A DNA stretch of 64,000 nucleotides from positions 352 through 64,351 of the forward strand of contig NZ_SBFF01000010.1 of the NCBI RefSeq assembly GCF_004151485.1, read 5' to 3'. Below, piece by piece: positions 27,490-36,050 of the stretch. The notes beneath the pieces are model-generated. The model saw only the letters and a program-made list of their open reading frames with translations, had not been told where the DNA came from and did no database searches. The translations under genes were made by a program, and so were the position numbers. Origin of the DNA: Sphingosinicella sp. CPCC 101087. GTDB taxonomy: Bacteria > Pseudomonadota > Alphaproteobacteria > Sphingomonadales > Sphingomonadaceae. How positions within the stretch are numbered: the first letter of the stretch is position 1; each line of letters begins with the position of its first letter.

Positions 27490-28188
27490 ATGGCGATGAT
27501 CGAACTCTCCACTCTGGAAGGCGACGCCCGGTTCGGTGCCTGGCTCGCCGAACCCGACGGTGAGCCGCGCGGCGCGATCGTCGTCATCCAGGAGATATTC
27601 GGCGTCAACGAAGGTATTCGCCGAAAGTGCGCCCATTGGGCGAGCCTCGGCTATCTCGCGCTCGCACCCGACCTGTTCTGGCGGATCGAAGCAGGCGTCG
27701 AGCTCGATCCCGACGTGCCCGAGCAGTTTGAGCAGGCACTCGCCCTGATGCGGAAGTTCGACCAAGACCGGGGAATCGCCGACATTGAGGCCGCGATCCG
27801 GGAGGCCAGACGGCGGATGGAGGAGGGCCGAAAGGTCGGCTGCGTCGGCTACTGCCTCGGTGGTCGGCTCGCCTTCATGACGGCGACCCGCACGGACGTC
27901 GACGCCACCGTTGGCTATTATGGTGTCGGCCTCGACGATCTTCTCGGAGAGAAGCACGGTATCGCCCGGCCCTTGCTGCTCCACATCGCGGGCGCCGACC
28001 ATTTCGTGCCGCCCGAGCAGCAGGAGGCGGTCCACCAAGGGCTGGACGATCATCCGCGCGTGACGATCCACGATTATCCCGGCCAGGACCACGGCTTCGC
28101 CGCCGAGATGGGCAAGAGGCGCAGCGAGGACGCCGCGAGTCTGGCCGACAGCCGGACCGAGGTCTTCTTCGCCGAGCATGTCGGGTAA
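27490..28188 (+). CDS. dienelactone-hydrolase-family alpha/beta hydrolase
   Basis: The 232-residue enzyme has the DLH-family catalytic triad: Cys122 in GYCLGG, Asp170 in AGADHFV and His201 in QDHGF. The opening region IVVIQEIFGVNE is also typical. Members hydrolyse dienelactone in chlorocatechol degradation, but most chromosomal copies have unknown physiological substrates. No aromatic-degradation genes are adjacent. The start at 27490 is chosen for GGGAGG ending 5 bases upstream; an earlier ATG at 27451 lacks a ribosome site. It is a stand-alone plus-strand gene amid leftward genes. Confidence 0.85.
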   Translation: MAMIELSTLEGDARFGAWLAEPDGEPRGAIVVIQEIFGVNEGIRRKCAHWASLGYLALAPDLFWRIEAGVELDPDVPEQFEQALALMRKFDQDRGIADIEAAIREARRRMEEGRKVGCVGYCLGGRLAFMTATRTDVDATVGYYGVGLDDLLGEKHGIARPLLLHIAGADHFVPPEQQEAVHQGLDDHPRVTIHDYPGQDHGFAAEMGKRRSEDAASLADSRTEVFFAEHVG

Positions 28189-28391
28189 CTTCTAGTCGAC
28201 GCTCCGTCGCCGACACCGCACTTTCTTCCGAAGTCTCCGGTCGGCGCCAAAGAACATCACGCTGTCCGGTCAGCGAGATTCCGGCCAGTATCCGGAAACT
28301 AGCGGTGCCGCGTTGGCTGACAGCAGCGGCCGAGCCCTCAGGATATGTCGGCGAACAGGCGACCGGGAAGGGGCTGCGATAGGACCTGCGC

Positions 28392-29132
28392 TCACTCGGT
28401 CATGTTGGCGGCGACTTCGGGCCAGAAATATTGCAGCACCCCGACCTCCTGGTCGACGAAGCCGTCATAGATCATCCGCCCGGCCACCCAGACGATCACG
28501 ACCAGGCCTACCCAGGCGATCCAGCGGTAGCGGTCGATATATTTGGCGATGAAATTGGCGGCGAGGCCCATCAAGGCTACCGAAAGCAGCAGGCCGATGA
28601 TGAGGATGCCGGGATGATCGCGCGCAGCTCCGGCCACGGCGAGAACGTTGTCGAGGCTCATCGACACGTCGGCGAGCGCGACCGCCCAGGCAGCGCCGGC
28701 AAAGCTCTTGGCGGGCCTGAGGCCACTATGCTCGTCACCTTGGATTTCCGCAGAGCCGTGCGATTCGCCGCCGTGGCGGATCTCGCGATACATCTTCCAC
28801 GACACCCAGAGCAGAAGGACGCCGCCGGCCAGAATCAGGCCGACGATCTGCATGAGCTGCGTGACGAGCAGCGCGAAGACGATCCGCAGCACCAGGGCCG
28901 CGATGATTCCGATCAGGATCACCTGCCGCCGCTGATGGGCCGGCAGGCCCGCGGCCAGCGCGCCGACGACGATCGCATTGTCGCCGGCGAGCATGATGTC
29001 GATCATCAGCACCTGGCCGAAGGCCGCCAGCGCCGCCGGCTCGGTGATATTCGAGAAATCGTGGACGATCGCGTTCCAGATGCCGCCGAGCCCCTGGATA
29101 CTCGCGGACAGGTTCAACAGGGAGTCGAGCAT
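28392..29132 (-). CDS. TerC-family integral membrane protein
   Basis: The 246-residue membrane protein has about seven hydrophobic segments and the TerC signature LMIDIMLAGDNAIVVGALAAGLP, with a second acidic site near LADVSMSLDNVLAVAG. Related YkoY/YceF/MeeY proteins export Mn2+ or serve exoenzyme metalation. The original tellurite-resistance name is historical. The conserved Asp residues in the two membrane motifs are intact. It lies downstream of rho after 92 bases containing a perfect GC palindrome, and is probably separately transcribed. Confidence 0.85.
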   Translation of the reverse strand: MLDSLLNLSASIQGLGGIWNAIVHDFSNITEPAALAAFGQVLMIDIMLAGDNAIVVGALAAGLPAHQRRQVILIGIIAALVLRIVFALLVTQLMQIVGLILAGGVLLLWVSWKMYREIRHGGESHGSAEIQGDEHSGLRPAKSFAGAAWAVALADVSMSLDNVLAVAGAARDHPGILIIGLLLSVALMGLAANFIAKYIDRYRWIAWVGLVVIVWVAGRMIYDGFVDQEVGVLQYFWPEVAANMTE

Positions 29133-29224
29133 CGGCTGTTCGTCCGCTCCTTGAGTGTCAGTTCATATGGCCGGCGCCGGCCGGGGCGCGCCATGATCGG
29201 AGATCAGGCGAACGCCCCAGCGGC

Positions 29225-30481
29225 TCACTGGTTCATCGAAGCGAAGAAGTCCTCGTTGGTCTTCGAGTCCTTCATCTTGTCGAGCAGGAATTGCATCGCG
29301 TCGACCGTGCCCATCTGCATGAGAATACGGCGAAGCACCCACATCTTGGAGAGCGTGCCCTGCTCGACGAGCAACTCTTCCTTGCGGGTGCCGGACTTGC
29401 CGACATCCAGCGACGGGAAGATGCGCTTGTCCGAGACCTTGCGGTCGAGGACGATCTCGGAATTGCCGGTGCCCTTGAATTCCTCGAAGATCACCTCGTC
29501 CATCTTGGAGCCGGTATCGATCAAGGCGGTCGCGATGATCGAGAGCGAGCCGCCCTCCTCGATGTTGCGCGCCGCGCCGAAGAAGCGCTTCGGCCGCTGC
29601 AGCGCGTTGGCGTCGACGCCGCCGGTCAGCACCTTGCCCGAGCTCGGAACCACCGTGTTGTAGGCGCGACCGAGGCGGGTGATCGAATCGAGAAGGATGA
29701 CGACATCCTTCTTGTGCTCGACGAGCCGCTTCGCCTTCTCGATTACCATTTCGGCGACCTGGACGTGGCGACTAGCGGGCTCATCGAAGGTCGAGGAAAT
29801 GACCTCGCCCTTCACCGAGCGCTGCATGTCGGTGACTTCCTCGGGCCGCTCGTCGATCAGCAGCACGATCAGGAAGACCTCTGGATGATTGTCGGTGATC
29901 GCCTTGGCGATGTTCTGCAGCAGCACTGTCTTGCCGGTGCGCGGCGGCGCGACGATCAGTGCGCGCTGGCCCTTGCCCTGCGGCGAGATGATATCGATCA
30001 CGCGCGCCGACTTGTCCTTGACGGTTGGGTCGAGCGTGTCGAGCCGAAGCTTCTCATCCGGATAAAGCGGTGTGAGGTTGTCGAAATTCACCCGGTGACG
30101 GACCGCGTCCGGATCGTCGAAATTCACCTGGACGACACGGACGAGCGAGAAATAACGCTCTCCATCCTTCGGTCCGCGAATCTCGCCTTCGATCGTGTCG
30201 CCGGTTCGCAGTCCGAACTTCCGGACCTGGTTGGGCGAAACATAGATGTCGTCCGGACCGGCCAGATAATTGGAATCGGCAGATCGCAGGAAGCCGAATC
30301 CGTCCTGCAATACCTCGATCGTGCCCTGACCCATGATCTCGTCGCCGCGCTCGGCGCGTACCTTTAGGATCGAGAACATCAGCTCCTGCTTGCGCAGGGT
30401 CGAGGCGCTTTCGACGCCGAGCTCTTCCGCCATGGCCACGAGCTCGGCTGGTGTCTTCTGTTTCAAGTCATTGAGATGCAT
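29225..30481 (-). CDS. rho: transcription termination factor Rho
   Basis: The 418-residue hexameric RNA helicase starts with [15 protein letters not shown], the family norm. It has the cold-shock-like RNA-binding domain with GFGFLR at 61-66, Walker A RTGKT at 181-185, and the Q- and R-loop regions. All functional motifs are present. A longer in-frame reading to 30574 adds a low-complexity extension and is rejected. It is in the conserved hemE-hemJ-rho cluster left of the origin. The 178-base leader to hemJ is room for Rho autoregulation. Confidence 0.97.
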   Translation of the reverse strand: MHLNDLKQKTPAELVAMAEELGVESASTLRKQELMFSILKVRAERGDEIMGQGTIEVLQDGFGFLRSADSNYLAGPDDIYVSPNQVRKFGLRTGDTIEGEIRGPKDGERYFSLVRVVQVNFDDPDAVRHRVNFDNLTPLYPDEKLRLDTLDPTVKDKSARVIDIISPQGKGQRALIVAPPRTGKTVLLQNIAKAITDNHPEVFLIVLLIDERPEEVTDMQRSVKGEVISSTFDEPASRHVQVAEMVIEKAKRLVEHKKDVVILLDSITRLGRAYNTVVPSSGKVLTGGVDANALQRPKRFFGAARNIEEGGSLSIIATALIDTGSKMDEVIFEEFKGTGNSEIVLDRKVSDKRIFPSLDVGKSGTRKEELLVEQGTLSKMWVLRRILMQMGTVDAMQFLLDKMKDSKTNEDFFASMNQ

Positions 30482-30659
30482 ACGCGTTTCTCGGTTTGAG
30501 AAGGGGATTCTGGGCACCGAATGCTCAGAGAATGGAACTGTGGGGCGGCTCGGACCCGCGCGGACGGCGGGCAAACGACTGAACCCGCGTTATGCTCCGG
30601 CCGATTTCAAGTCAAGCAAGCGACTCGAGCAAGTGAAGCGAAGGCCTGTTTGCGCGCCT

Positions 30660-31115
30660 TCAGAACGGTCGGACGATCACCAGGACGACGATCAACACGA
30701 CCGCAATCCCCGGAATCTCATTCATCATCCGGAGCGTCCGCCCGCTGATCGGCCGGGCGCCCGAAGCCAGCTTGCGGCCATAGCCAACCATCCAGCCGTG
30801 ATAGCCGGACAGTGCGAGGACCAGAGCGAACTTGGCGTGGAACCAGCCTTCGCTCCAGGCCCCGGTCACCCAAGCCAGGCTCAGGCCAAACACCCAGACC
30901 AGGAGGATCGCCGGCGTGATGATGATATTGCGCAGCTTCCGCTCACGGTCGATCCACTTCTGCTCTTCGTCGGATCCGGGGGCCGCCTCCTGATGATAGA
31001 CGTAGAAGCGAGGAAGCATGAACAGGCCCGCAATCCAGAAGATCACGAAGATGACGTGGCCAGCCTTCAGCCATGCGTAGGTCAAGGTCAGCGCCGCTCC
31101 CAGTTCACCGATCAC
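30660..31115 (-). CDS. hemJ: HemJ-type protoporphyrinogen IX oxidase
   Basis: The 151-residue protein has four membrane segments and the HemJ/CopD-like family features: an N-terminal YAWLKAGHVIFVIFWIAGLF with conserved His in the first helix, RKLRNIIITPAILLVW, and FHAKFALVLALSGYHG. HemJ oxidises protoporphyrinogen IX in heme synthesis and is the common form in alphaproteobacteria. The start overlaps the hemE stop by four bases, so the two heme genes are coupled. That supports HemJ rather than a copper-resistance role. Confidence 0.9.
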   Translation of the reverse strand: MIGELGAALTLTYAWLKAGHVIFVIFWIAGLFMLPRFYVYHQEAAPGSDEEQKWIDRERKLRNIIITPAILLVWVFGLSLAWVTGAWSEGWFHAKFALVLALSGYHGWMVGYGRKLASGARPISGRTLRMMNEIPGIAVVLIVVLVIVRPF

Positions 31116-32140
31116 GCCTGGCGCACCAGAGCGACGAGCCGTTCGACATGGGCGATCGGCGTTTCTTTGATAATTCCGTGGCCGAGATTGAAGATATGCG
31201 GCCTCCCCCGGAGCCTAGATAGGATGCGCTCCACCGCGCTTTCAAGCGCTTCGCCGCCGGCAAGCAGGGCAAAAGGATCCAGATTGCCCTGGACAGGCAG
31301 ATCATCCGGAAGATCCGCCACCGCTACGGCCGGATCGACGGTCTCGTCCAGGCCGATCGCCCCGACCTGGGTCTCGCGCGCATAAGCCGCGAGCTTGCCG
31401 CCGGCGCCCTTGGGAAAGCCGATCACCGGCACGCCCGGGTGCCGCGCCTTCAGGGCCGCGACGATCCGCGCCGTCGGCGCGATCACCCAGCGCTCGAACT
31501 GCGCCGGCGCAAGGCTCCCGGACCAGCTGTCGAACAATTGCACTGCGTCGACGCCGGCTGTGATCTGGCCGGAAAGATAGTCGATCGTCATGTCGGCAAT
31601 CGCGTCGATTATCTCGCCGAAGGCCGTGGGATCTCGATAGGCGTGAAGTCGGGCCTCCGCCTGCTCGCGGCTTCCCTGGCCAGCGACCATGTAGGTCGCA
31701 ACCGTCCAGGGGCTGCCCGCAAAGCCCAGAAAAGTGGTTTGCGTCGGCAATCGGGCAGCCACTTTCTCCACAGTATCGTAAATCGGCTGCAGCCGCGCCT
31801 CCACGCGCTCCAGCGAAGCGAGCGCGGCATCGACCAGACGCGGCGAAAGACGCGGACCTTCGCCGGCTTCGAAGGCCAAGTCCTGGCCGAGCGCGTGCGG
31901 CACGATCAATATGTCGGAAAACAGGATCGCACCGTCGAAGCCGAACCGGCGGATCGGCTGAAGCGTGATTTCGGCTGCGGCTTCACTGTCGAAGACAAGT
32001 TCGAGGAATCCGCCCTTCGCCTCGCGCAAAGCCCTGTACTCGGGCAGGTACCGTCCGGCCTGGCGCATCAGCCAGAGCGGAATAATGTCCGTTTTTCCGC
32101 CACTTAATACGGACAGCAAGGGCTTGTTCTGCACGGGCAT
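31112..32140 (-). CDS. hemE: uroporphyrinogen decarboxylase
   Basis: The 342-residue enzyme decarboxylates uroporphyrinogen III to coproporphyrinogen III. The first signature PLWLMRQAGRYLPEY lies near residue 21 and the second region FLGFAGSPWTVATYMV follows. The length is normal. It is the first gene left of the gene-free segment taken as the chromosomal origin. Its promoter must lie in that segment, so initiation and hemE transcription could influence each other, as described for Caulobacter. Confidence 0.97.
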   Translation of the reverse strand: MPVQNKPLLSVLSGGKTDIIPLWLMRQAGRYLPEYRALREAKGGFLELVFDSEAAAEITLQPIRRFGFDGAILFSDILIVPHALGQDLAFEAGEGPRLSPRLVDAALASLERVEARLQPIYDTVEKVAARLPTQTTFLGFAGSPWTVATYMVAGQGSREQAEARLHAYRDPTAFGEIIDAIADMTIDYLSGQITAGVDAVQLFDSWSGSLAPAQFERWVIAPTARIVAALKARHPGVPVIGFPKGAGGKLAAYARETQVGAIGLDETVDPAVAVADLPDDLPVQGNLDPFALLAGGEALESAVERILSRLRGRPHIFNLGHGIIKETPIAHVERLVALVRQA

Positions 32141-32160
32141 GAGAGCCGGTCGGTCTCCCT

Positions 32161-32208
32161 CCTCTTATCTTCTATAGGTTAGAATCTAAGAGTCTGATGA
32201 GATTAGTA
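32161..32208. other. AT-rich patch, candidate DNA-unwinding element
   Basis: It is the most AT-rich run I noticed in the window. It contains TTAGAATCTAA (32179-32189), a palindrome of two 5-base arms around one base, and CTCTTA/TAAGAG arms at 32162-32167 and 32187-32192. It lies at the hemE side of the candidate origin, about 100-270 bp from the DnaA-like boxes, a plausible arrangement for a duplex-unwinding element. Confidence 0.5.
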
Positions 32209-32308
32209 GGGGGCGGAGAAGCGGGGTTTATGGCTTCGCACATCTTTTGCCAACAGCTTGACTCGCCTGAACCGGCGGCAATCCGGGGAGTCGCTCTTGC
32301 GATCCCCG

Positions 32309-32317
32309 CGATCCACA
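32309..32317 (+). promoter_or_regulatory. DnaA-box-like 9-mer CGATCCACA
   Basis: It matches 7 of 9 positions of the TTATCCACA consensus and differs at one base from the TGATCCACA G-box type of the Caulobacter origin. Its exact inverted copy lies 35 bases downstream. Confidence 0.55.
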
Positions 32318-32352
32318 GGCTGGGGGCGGAATCCAGGCACTGTTCGTCAAGC

Positions 32353-32361
32353 TGTGGATCG
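32353..32361 (-). promoter_or_regulatory. inverted DnaA-box-like 9-mer CGATCCACA
   Basis: TGTGGATCG on the plus strand is the reverse complement of the box at 32309. The identity extends to a tenth base (CGATCCACAG). Facing copies in a gene-free segment between hemE and ppsR support a DnaA-binding role. Confidence 0.55.
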
Positions 32362-32432
32362 GTTCGGAGGATGCGGGGACTAAACCCGTCCTTGATGTTG
32401 TGCGCAGGCTTCCGCTAGCGATTTCCCCATGG

Positions 32433-32441
32433 TTTTCCACA
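32433..32441 (+). promoter_or_regulatory. DnaA-box-like 9-mer TTTTCCACA
   Basis: It matches 8 of 9 positions of TTATCCACA. It lies 38 bases before the ppsR start, at the right end of the candidate origin, so binding here could also affect ppsR transcription. Confidence 0.55.
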
Positions 32442-32478
32442 GGCCCAATCCTCCGGCCGCGGCCGGCTTCGAAGCTGC

Positions 32479-33336
32479 ATGGACACAAGCCGCATGGACA
32501 AGGGTATCGCGAGGGTGAAGCAGCTTCACCTCCACCTCCTCTCGGATTCGACCGGCGAGACGCTCGACATGCTCGCCAAGGCCTGCCTCGCCCAGTTCGA
32601 CAATGTCGAGGCGATCCCGCATCTCTGGCCGATGGTACGGTCCGAGGGACATCTCGACCGGGTTCTCGACGATGTCGCACGGCGGCCCGGCCTGGTCCTC
32701 TACACCGTCGTCAATCCAACCATCAGGCGGGAACTGGAGCAGAAATGCCGCCGCCGCTCCATTCACGCGGTGTCGGTGCTCGATCCGGTGATCGACGCGC
32801 TTGCGGCGGTCAGCGGCGAGCAGGCCAAGGGCCGTTCGGGCCGCCAGCACGTGCTGGACGCTGCCTATTTCGCGCGGGTGGACGCCATTCAGTTCACCAT
32901 CGCCCACGACGATGGGGTCGGCCCGGAAAACTGGGAGGAAGCCGACATCATCCTGGCGGGCGTGTCACGCACGTCCAAGACGCCGACCAGCATCTATCTC
33001 GCCAATCGCGGCTACAAGGTCGCCAACGTGCCGCTGGTCCCGCAATCGCCTCCGCCCGATGCCTTGTTCCAGGTGAAGCATCCGCTCGTCGTCGGGCTTA
33101 CCACCAATCCGGAGAGGCTGGTCCAGATCCGGCGCAATCGACTGCTCTCGCTGAACCAGGCGCCCGAGACCGACTATGTGGACATCGAGGCAGTCAATGC
33201 GGAGCTCGCCTTCGCGCGGCGCCTCTTCGCCGACAATGGATGGCCGGTCATCGATGTCACTCGCCGTTCGATCGAGGAATCGGCGCTGGCGATTGTCAAA
33301 CTCTATAGCGAACGGCTGGAGCAGGCAGCGGAGTGA
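32479..33336 (+). CDS. ppsR: pyruvate, phosphate dikinase/PEP synthase regulatory kinase-phosphorylase (DUF299)
   Basis: With the ATG at 32479 the protein has 285 residues; an ATG at 32494 is an equally possible start. The family's nucleotide loop GVSRTSKTPTS is at 161-171, and LHLHLLSDSTGETL near residue 16 is the usual opening. It is a bifunctional ADP-dependent kinase and Pi-dependent pyrophosphorylase acting on a Thr of PPDK or PEP synthase; the target is not in this window. It is the first gene right of the candidate origin. The stop overlaps the maf start (GTGA). Confidence 0.95.
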   Translation: MDTSRMDKGIARVKQLHLHLLSDSTGETLDMLAKACLAQFDNVEAIPHLWPMVRSEGHLDRVLDDVARRPGLVLYTVVNPTIRRELEQKCRRRSIHAVSVLDPVIDALAAVSGEQAKGRSGRQHVLDAAYFARVDAIQFTIAHDDGVGPENWEEADIILAGVSRTSKTPTSIYLANRGYKVANVPLVPQSPPPDALFQVKHPLVVGLTTNPERLVQIRRNRLLSLNQAPETDYVDIEAVNAELAFARRLFADNGWPVIDVTRRSIEESALAIVKLYSERLEQAAE

Positions 33337-33974
33337 ATGCCCTGTCACCGCCTGGCGCCGGCCTTCCGATACAGCCCAGGACAGGGCTGCTGCTGGCTTC
33401 CCGGAGCGAGGCCAGGCACCGGATGCTCCAGGCCGCCGGCGTCGCCTTCGAAGCCGCCGACGCCGAACTCGACGAGTCGGAGGCGAAGGTCGGCCTCGTC
33501 GCGGCGGGATTCGAGCCGCGCGACCTGGCCGAGATGCTCGCCGAGATGAAAGCGCGCAGCGTGCGGGCCCCGGGCGATGCGCTCATCCTCGGCGCGGATC
33601 AGGTTCTCGAACAGGACGACGGCTCCATCCTGAGCAAGCCCGCCTCGCGTGAGGACGCGCTGGCGCAGCTCCGATCTCTCTCCGGCCGGACTCATTTCCT
33701 CCATTCCGCGGCGGCGATCGTCGAGCGGGGGGAGCGGGTCTGGGGACGTACCGAAACCGTGGCGCTTCGTGTCCGCCCGCTGAGCGATTCCTATCTCGAG
33801 GATTATCTCGACCAGGAATATGAGCAGATCCGCTTCTGCGTCGGCGGCTATCGAATCGAAGGTCCGGGAATCCAGCTTTTCGATGAGATAGACGGAAGCC
33901 ATTTCGCCATCCTGGGTCTACCGATGCTGCCTTTGCTCGCCTTCCTGCGCGAGCGTCGGATCCTTCCCCGCTGA
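33333..33974 (+). CDS. maf: Maf-family nucleotide pyrophosphatase
   Basis: The 213-residue protein begins at GTG 33333, overlapping the ppsR stop. It has LLLASRSEARHRML (the Maf motif usually LASxSPRR), the ADQVLEQDD active-site region and a central VGGYRIEGPGIQLF. Maf enzymes hydrolyse non-canonical or methylated nucleoside triphosphates. The motif variation (EARHRML in place of PRRxELL) suggests the YceF-like subgroup with m7GTP preference, but this is tentative. Its stop overlaps the coaE ATG (TGATG). Confidence 0.88.
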   Translation: MNALSPPGAGLPIQPRTGLLLASRSEARHRMLQAAGVAFEAADAELDESEAKVGLVAAGFEPRDLAEMLAEMKARSVRAPGDALILGADQVLEQDDGSILSKPASREDALAQLRSLSGRTHFLHSAAAIVERGERVWGRTETVALRVRPLSDSYLEDYLDQEYEQIRFCVGGYRIEGPGIQLFDEIDGSHFAILGLPMLPLLAFLRERRILPR

Positions 33975-34567
33975 TGGTCGTGCTCGGCCTCACCGGGTCA
34001 ATCGGCATGGGGAAGAGCACGGTCGCGCGAATGTTCGCCGAGCATGGCGTGCCGGTGTTCGACGCGGATGCCGTCGTCCACCAGCTCCAAGGCCCTGACG
34101 GCGCTCTGCTCGCCGACATAGAGGCGGCATTTCCCGGCACCACCTCCGGGCGGGGCGTCGACCGCGGCGCGTTGGCCGAACGCGTGCTCGGACGGCCCGA
34201 CGCGCTGCATCGGCTCGAGGCTCTGGTCCACCCCGCGGTGGCACTCGAGCGAGAGGCCTTCCTCGAACGCCACCGCGACGTGCCGCTGCTCGTGCTCGAC
34301 ATTCCCTTGCTGTTCGAGAAGGGGGGATGGAATCTCGTCGACAAGGTGGCGGTGGTATCCGCCCCCGCCGAGGTTCAGCGCGATCGAGTCCTTGGCCGAC
34401 CCGGCATGACGGCAGAGAAATTCGAGCGCATCCTTTCCCTGCAAATGCCGGATTCCGAGAAAAGGGCGCGAGCCGATTTCGTGATACCCACTGGCGGCAC
34501 GTTCGAGGAGACTCGCGACTCGGTTCGCCGCATCATCGCTTGCCTCTCGCCGGCTCACGATTCATAG
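33974..34567 (+). CDS. coaE: dephospho-CoA kinase
   Basis: The 197-residue P-loop kinase has GSIGMGKST at 8-16 and the dephospho-CoA-binding FDADAVVHQL near residue 30. VLDIPLLFEKGGWN, the CoaE-specific segment, follows later. It catalyses the last step of coenzyme A synthesis. The ATG at 33974 overlaps the maf stop. dnaQ follows after 7 bases, completing the ppsR-maf-coaE-dnaQ transcription unit. Compared with Caulobacter as I recall it, aroE is absent between maf and coaE. Confidence 0.95.
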   Translation: MVVLGLTGSIGMGKSTVARMFAEHGVPVFDADAVVHQLQGPDGALLADIEAAFPGTTSGRGVDRGALAERVLGRPDALHRLEALVHPAVALEREAFLERHRDVPLLVLDIPLLFEKGGWNLVDKVAVVSAPAEVQRDRVLGRPGMTAEKFERILSLQMPDSEKRARADFVIPTGGTFEETRDSVRRIIACLSPAHDS

Positions 34568-34574
34568 AATCGGT

Positions 34575-35282
34575 ATGCGTGAGATCGTCTTCGACACGGA
34601 AACCACCGGACTGAGCCCTCAAAATGGGGACCGGCTGGTCGAGATAGGCTGCGTCGAGCTCTACAATCGAGTCGAGACGGGCCGGACCTTCCACTCCTAT
34701 TTCAATCCTGGCCGCCCAATGCCTTCAGAGGCCGAAGCGGTGCATGGGCTCAGCGATCGATTCCTCGCCGACAAGCCGTTGTTCGGTGAAATATGCGAGG
34801 ACCTGCTCGAGTTCATCGGCGATTCGCCACTGATCGCTCACAATGCCACATTCGACTTCGGATTCATCAATCACGAGCTCGGGGCATGCGGCCGCCCGAC
34901 TGTCTGCGTGTCTCGAATGGTGGACACGCTGACATTGGCGCGTCAGCGTTTCCCTGGCGCAAAACACAGCCTGGACGCGTTGTGCACGCGCTTCGGCGTC
35001 GATCGTTCGCTCCGGGTCAAGCATGGCGCGCTGATCGACGCGCAACTGCTCGCCCAAGTCTATGTCGAGTTGACCGGCGGCCGTCAGATCGGGCTCGGCC
35101 TGGTGGCGGAGATCATCGAAACCGAGGATCCGGTGCCCGGCGAGCGCCCCGGCACAAGCGAGACGATGATCGTGGCGATGATCCGGCCACCGAGGCCGCA
35201 CGCCCCGAGCGAAGAGGAGCTTGCGCGGCACGCGGCTTTCGTCGCGACGATCAGCGATCCGATCTGGCGTCGGGTCGGCTAA
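34575..35282 (+). CDS. dnaQ: DNA polymerase III epsilon subunit (proofreading exonuclease)
   Basis: The 235-residue DEDDh exonuclease has ExoI FDTETTGL (D7, E9), ExoII HNATFDFGF (D94) and ExoIII with His150 and Asp155 (KHGALIDAQLL). It proofreads the replicative polymerase. The C-terminal 50 residues after about 185 include the flexible tail that contacts the alpha subunit. It ends the origin-proximal rightward operon. A 122-base gap to hpf follows. Confidence 0.96.
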   Translation: MREIVFDTETTGLSPQNGDRLVEIGCVELYNRVETGRTFHSYFNPGRPMPSEAEAVHGLSDRFLADKPLFGEICEDLLEFIGDSPLIAHNATFDFGFINHELGACGRPTVCVSRMVDTLTLARQRFPGAKHSLDALCTRFGVDRSLRVKHGALIDAQLLAQVYVELTGGRQIGLGLVAEIIETEDPVPGERPGTSETMIVAMIRPPRPHAPSEEELARHAAFVATISDPIWRRVG

Positions 35283-35404
35283 CGCGCCGCCGACGAGCAT
35301 GTGCCGGCGTCGGCTGCAAGATTCATGGGGGTGCTTCCGTCAGGTGCGGTTGACGGCAAGCGGGGCCGACGCCTAAGTCCCGCGCCGAACGCGTTGCGGA
35401 GCAG

Positions 35405-35986
35405 ATGATGGACATTCGCGTCTCCGGTCACCAGATCGACATCGGTGAGTCGCTGCGAGGCCATGTCGAAACCCGCCTGAACGCGGTAGCCGAAAAGTAT
35501 TTCTCGCGCGCCATCTCGTCGCAGGTGACGTTCGGCAAGGGGCCGTACGACCACAGTTTTACCTGCGACATCGTCGCCTATGTTCCGCAGGGCGTCGTGC
35601 TCAAGGGACATGGCGGGGCGGCGGACGCCCACGCCGCCTTCGACCAGGCGGCGGACAGGATCGAAAAGCAGCTCCGCCGCTACAAGAGGCGCCTCAAGGA
35701 CCGGCACGCGCAGAGCGCCCATGCCGAGGCGGTCGCCAGCGCGATCGACGCTTCCTACACGGTCTTCGCCCCACCCGCCGACGAGGAGGAGCCGGTCGAC
35801 AACCCGCCGATCGTGGCCGAAACCCGAGTCGATATTCCGGAAGCCAGCGTTTCGGACGCGGTGATGCTGCTCGACCTGCGCAACACCAATGCGCTTCTGT
35901 TCCGCAACAGCGGCACCGGCAATTTCAACATGGTCTATCGACGAGGGGACGGAACGATCGGCTGGGTCGAACCGCAACGCGACTAG
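35405..35986 (+). CDS. hpf: long-form ribosome hibernation-promoting factor
   Basis: The 193-residue protein combines the N-terminal HPF/RaiA fold (about 1-105, MDIRVSGHQIDIGESLRGHV) with a C-terminal dimerising domain (about 135-190, ending NMVYRRGDGTIGWVEPQ). It is therefore the long form that makes 100S ribosome dimers in stationary phase. A Met codon directly follows the first (35405 or 35408). ptsN comes 64 bases later. In many proteobacteria rpoN precedes this pair; it is not adjacent here. Confidence 0.92.
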   Translation: MMDIRVSGHQIDIGESLRGHVETRLNAVAEKYFSRAISSQVTFGKGPYDHSFTCDIVAYVPQGVVLKGHGGAADAHAAFDQAADRIEKQLRRYKRRLKDRHAQSAHAEAVASAIDASYTVFAPPADEEEPVDNPPIVAETRVDIPEASVSDAVMLLDLRNTNALLFRNSGTGNFNMVYRRGDGTIGWVEPQRD

Positions 35987-36050
35987 CAAACCGCCTCCCG
36001 CCGCCAGATCCGTTTCTTTCAGGGGCCGACGCCCCCTTCCGGTGCATCCC

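Larger units (their letters stand above)
32141..32478. other. oriC: candidate chromosomal replication origin (oriC)
   Basis: This 338 bp stretch has no supported gene and lies between divergent hemE and ppsR. It contains an AT-rich patch (32161-32208, roughly two-thirds A/T by my count in a GC-rich genome) beside hemE. DnaA-box-like 9-mers are CGATCCACA at 32309-32317, its inverted copy at 32353-32361, and TTTTCCACA at 32433-32441. From memory, hemE beside the kinase/pyrophosphorylase homologue flanks the experimentally defined Caulobacter origin, and the maf-coaE-dnaQ genes follow it there too. Leftward and rightward genes diverge from here, and parS-parAB are nearby. The function is inferred. 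Confidence 0.8.

Noticed and set aside
29169-29182. GGCCGGCGCCGGCC palindrome between terC and rho
   Set aside because: It is a perfect GC palindrome but has no room for a loop and no U-tract, so it is not called a terminator.
31764-31772. TTCTCCACA inside hemE as a further DnaA box
   Set aside because: It is a weaker match inside a conserved coding region, so chance is likely.
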